Of a stretch of 43,249 nucleotides of DNA, positions 41,397 through 43,249 are shown in pieces. Numbering within the stretch: position 1 is the stretch's first letter; each line of letters starts with the position of its first letter. The DNA is from Fredinandcohnia quinoae. Its GTDB lineage: Bacteria > Bacillota > Bacilli > Bacillales > Bacillaceae_L. The stretch is taken from the NCBI RefSeq assembly GCF_022427965.1, contig NZ_JAKTTI010000037.1, positions 1-43,249 on the forward strand, written 5' to 3'. The translations under genes were made by a program, and so were the position numbers. The notes under the pieces were generated by a model that was not told the DNA's origin, ran no database searches, and saw only the letters and a program-made list of their open reading frames with translations.

Positions 41397-42137
41397 TCAC
41401 ACCGTCGCTTCCTGTTTTCTCCTAATATAACTAGATAATAGCATGAACAGGAAAAGATATCCTATTAATATTAGAATATTTGCTAAATCAGGGCTACCTC
41501 CGCGAATAATTTCCCATGCTCCGCTTCCAAAATTATAAGATGGTAACCATTTCCCAATCTTTTGCATGATATCAGGTAAAATCTCCATCGGCATCCACAT
41601 TCCACCTGTAATCGCAAGTGCCATATAAATTAGGTTTGAAACACCAGAAGCTGTGTCTACTTTTTTCATCGTACCAACTAATGTTCCTAACGCAAGAAAA
41701 GCAAATGATCCTATTAAAATCCATAGACCACTCATAATCCATTCCAAGGCAGAAAGGGTTACACCATTTATTATCGCACCTGCTGCAAATATGACGATAA
41801 TCGAAAAAACATGAATCACAGTCTGCCCGACCATTTTTGCAAAGAAATAAGCTGTATCAGATAATGGAGTAATCCTCATAAACAAAGACCATCCTTGTGT
41901 TCTTTCCTCAACAAGTCGTATTCCTAGGACCATGATTGCTGAACCCATCACACTAAAAGTAGTCATTGACATTAAATAATGGGCATGCCACTCCTGCCTG
42001 TTATCTATACCTGTATTAAAAACCTTAGTGAACAGAAAATAGAAAACGATTGGCATGAACAAGGACCAAAATACAAAATATGGATTCCTTAATATCCGTA
42101 AAATCTCCATTTTACATTGCATTAACACAGGTTTCAT
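41397..42137 (-). CDS. ABC-2 type permease (YvfS-like)
   Basis: This 246-residue protein has six predicted membrane helices: about 20-40, 52-72, 95-125, 130-155, 165-185 and 220-240. EERTQGWSLFMRITPLSDTAYFFAK is the cytoplasmic coupling segment typical of drug/ion ABC-2 permeases. It starts 1 bp after the ATPase gene stop, so the two are coupled. The substrate is unknown. Confidence 0.88.
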   Translation of the reverse strand: MKPVLMQCKMEILRILRNPYFVFWSLFMPIVFYFLFTKVFNTGIDNRQEWHAHYLMSMTTFSVMGSAIMVLGIRLVEERTQGWSLFMRITPLSDTAYFFAKMVGQTVIHVFSIIVIFAAGAIINGVTLSALEWIMSGLWILIGSFAFLALGTLVGTMKKVDTASGVSNLIYMALAITGGMWMPMEILPDIMQKIGKWLPSYNFGSGAWEIIRGGSPDLANILILIGYLFLFMLLSSYIRRKQEATV

Positions 42138-42138
42138 A

Positions 42139-43038
42139 TTAGATAGCCTCCTTATTTTCCGTTAATTGCTCAAACGCATCGTCCAATCTTCCACGTTCAA
42201 CCTGAATTCCACTAATACCTAGCTTTTTCTCAAACAAGATAGCTAAAATGTCATCAGTATTCTCCGAAATGATATACATTCGACCTTCCTTTTCGTACAC
42301 ATCAGACACACCTGGAATCTTTCTTAAATCACCTACAGAAACCGCTGAATGAGCATTAAATGATACAGATTGCTTCGTTAACTTCTCTTTGATTTCTTTT
42401 GGAGTTCCATCCTCAACGATTGAGCCATTGTGAAATAAAATGATTCTTTCTGCCACATCATCCGCTTCCTGCAAATAATGAGTTGTGAAGATAATGGTTT
42501 TCCCTCGTTTTTTCAATTTGTTTATTGTTTCCCAGAACAGCTTCCGGCTTGAAATATCCATTCCAACGGTCGGTTCATCAAAGAATAATAAATCCGGGTC
42601 GCCCGCTAATGCGAGTGCAAAACCAAGGCGTCTTTTTTGACCACCGGATAGCTTATTTGCTCGCTTTTTAATATCCCCTTCACCTAAACCAGTTAAGGAA
42701 ACAAGCTCTTCAAATGTCATCGGATTCGGATAATAACTTCTAAAAAGCTGAATAATTTCCTTCACGCTTAACGCGTCAATCACACTAACCTCTTGAAGCA
42801 TTGCACCTATTCTTTCCCGAACCCTCTTATCCTTCGGCTGCATTCCGAATACTTCGACCGCTCCACTTGTTGGCTCAAGCAATCCAAGCATCATCATAAT
42901 TGTCGTTGTCTTTCCAGCACCATTTGGACCAAGAATTGCAACAACCTCACCCTTTTTTATCGAAAAAGAAACCGCATCAACTGCCTTCTTATTTTTAAAC
43001 GTTTTCGTTATATCTTTTAATAAAATTGTGTTTTCCAT
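42139..43038 (-). CDS. ABC transporter ATP-binding protein (YvfR-like)
   Basis: This 299-residue ATPase has Walker A GPNGAGKT (about 38), Q-loop MLQEVSVID, signature LSGGQKRR, Walker B LLFFDEPTVGMD and switch TTHYLQEAD. A C-terminal extension (about 225-299) is typical of DrrA/YvfR-type exporters. It is the first gene of a four-gene unit with permease, kinase and regulator. SD GGAGGTG precedes the ATG. Confidence 0.91.
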   Translation of the reverse strand: MENTILLKDITKTFKNKKAVDAVSFSIKKGEVVAILGPNGAGKTTTIMMMLGLLEPTSGAVEVFGMQPKDKRVRERIGAMLQEVSVIDALSVKEIIQLFRSYYPNPMTFEELVSLTGLGEGDIKKRANKLSGGQKRRLGFALALAGDPDLLFFDEPTVGMDISSRKLFWETINKLKKRGKTIIFTTHYLQEADDVAERIILFHNGSIVEDGTPKEIKEKLTKQSVSFNAHSAVSVGDLRKIPGVSDVYEKEGRMYIISENTDDILAILFEKKLGISGIQVERGRLDDAFEQLTENKEAI

Positions 43039-43117
43039 TTTCCCACCTCCATATGTTCTACCCTTATATTATTCCTTAGGAAGAATGTGGATTAGTGGAT
43101 TATGTCATGAATTTCAA

Positions 43118-43131
43118 ATGACATTTGTCAT
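43118..43131. promoter_or_regulatory. Perfect palindrome upstream of the ABC exporter operon
   Basis: ATGACA-TT-TGTCAT lies 80 bp upstream of the ATPase gene. A further GTCAT and GACAT flank it (43104, 43136). It may be the binding site of the YvfU/DesR-like regulator of the same operon. Confidence 0.45.
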
Positions 43132-43175
43132 GCGGGACATTGGAACTGATACATTACCCCACCGCTTATTGGAAA

Positions 43176-43249
43176 TAAATTAAGATAACTTCCCAAATCG
43201 AGTAGAGTGAACGAATCGGAATTTTGATTCGTTCGACCCTCTCACACCA
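43176..43249. other. Window-edge segment with hairpin, no gene seen
   Basis: GAACGAATC and GATTCGTTC enclose an 8-nt loop, followed by GACCCTCTCACACCA at the edge. There is no T tract on either strand and no ORF. Its nature cannot be settled without the adjoining sequence. Confidence 0.4.

Noticed and set aside
43235-43249. CCTCTCACACCA at the right edge, reminiscent of group II intron sequence near the ltrA 3' region
   Set aside because: Only about a dozen bases are available and the resemblance is from memory; sequence beyond the window would be decisive.

Overview
The window is a stretch of chromosome from an AT-rich, endospore-forming member of the Bacillaceae. The evidence is close protein matches to Bacillus subtilis YdcK/SprT, CmpA, Tex, SigB, EndoA/EndoAI, Alr, YdcC, AcpS, YdbS/YdbT, CshA, MurF, Ddl, NatA/NatB and NagA/NagB/NagR. 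CmpA and YdcC also point to sporulation. The genus cannot be fixed from the sequence. Most genes lie on the minus strand.

Layout. 1-157: the end of a tRNA cluster (Ser-GCU, cut by the edge, and Asn-GUU). 280-13763: sprT, cmpA, tex, sigB, a two-domain methyltransferase-like protein, the EndoAI/EndoA antitoxin-toxin pair, alr, a YdcC-type lipoprotein, acpS, a rhomboid protease, two PH-domain membrane proteins and cshA. The order follows B. subtilis ydb/ydc, but every rsb regulator of sigB is missing. 13764-14376: a long gene-free leader in front of cshA. It holds a promoter, a possible leader peptide, mutually exclusive hairpins with a terminator, and about 350 nt of further hairpins. 14377-19513: murF, ddl, a CorC/HlyC-type membrane protein, a MerR-like regulator whose 5' end looks frameshifted, and a membrane-anchored rhodanese. 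19665-25414: a membrane protein fused to a phosphate-binding-like domain, a VanZ-like protein, and a NatK-NatR two-component system divergent from the NatA-NatB exporter. 25460-31929: N-acetylglucosamine use: nagA-nagB-nagR plus a fourth gene of unknown function, the PTS permease nagP, and a BglG/LicT-type antiterminator with its own promoter, RAT-like hairpin and terminator. 31973-35870: small ORFs, a cyclase-family/RocB-like peptidase gene pair, and a CAP-domain lipoprotein. 35871-37701: a complete IS1182-family element inserted in a terminator, which is duplicated as a 22-bp target repeat. 37725-39629: tyrosyl-tRNA synthetase with a long leader holding a T-box, a 20-bp-period tandem repeat and a palindromic interspersed repeat. 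39658-43038: an YvfRSTU-like ABC exporter with its two-component system.

How the parts work together. The nag genes form one pathway. NagP imports and phosphorylates GlcNAc, NagA deacetylates it, and NagB deaminates it to fructose-6-phosphate. NagR probably controls nagAB through an operator over the -35 box, while nagP appears to follow the antiterminator gene without an intervening terminator. Alr, Ddl and MurF are successive steps of the D-Ala-D-Ala branch of peptidoglycan synthesis. Two sensor kinase/regulator pairs sit beside ABC exporters, as in drug- and ion-responsive Firmicute modules.

The most unusual items are the cshA leader, which could be a ribosome-sensing attenuator; the orphan sigB next to a nucleotidyltransferase-like/methyltransferase fusion; the tandem repeat and mobile repeat within the tyrS leader; and the terminator-targeted IS. 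All function calls come from reading translated sequence and remembered families; no database search was run.
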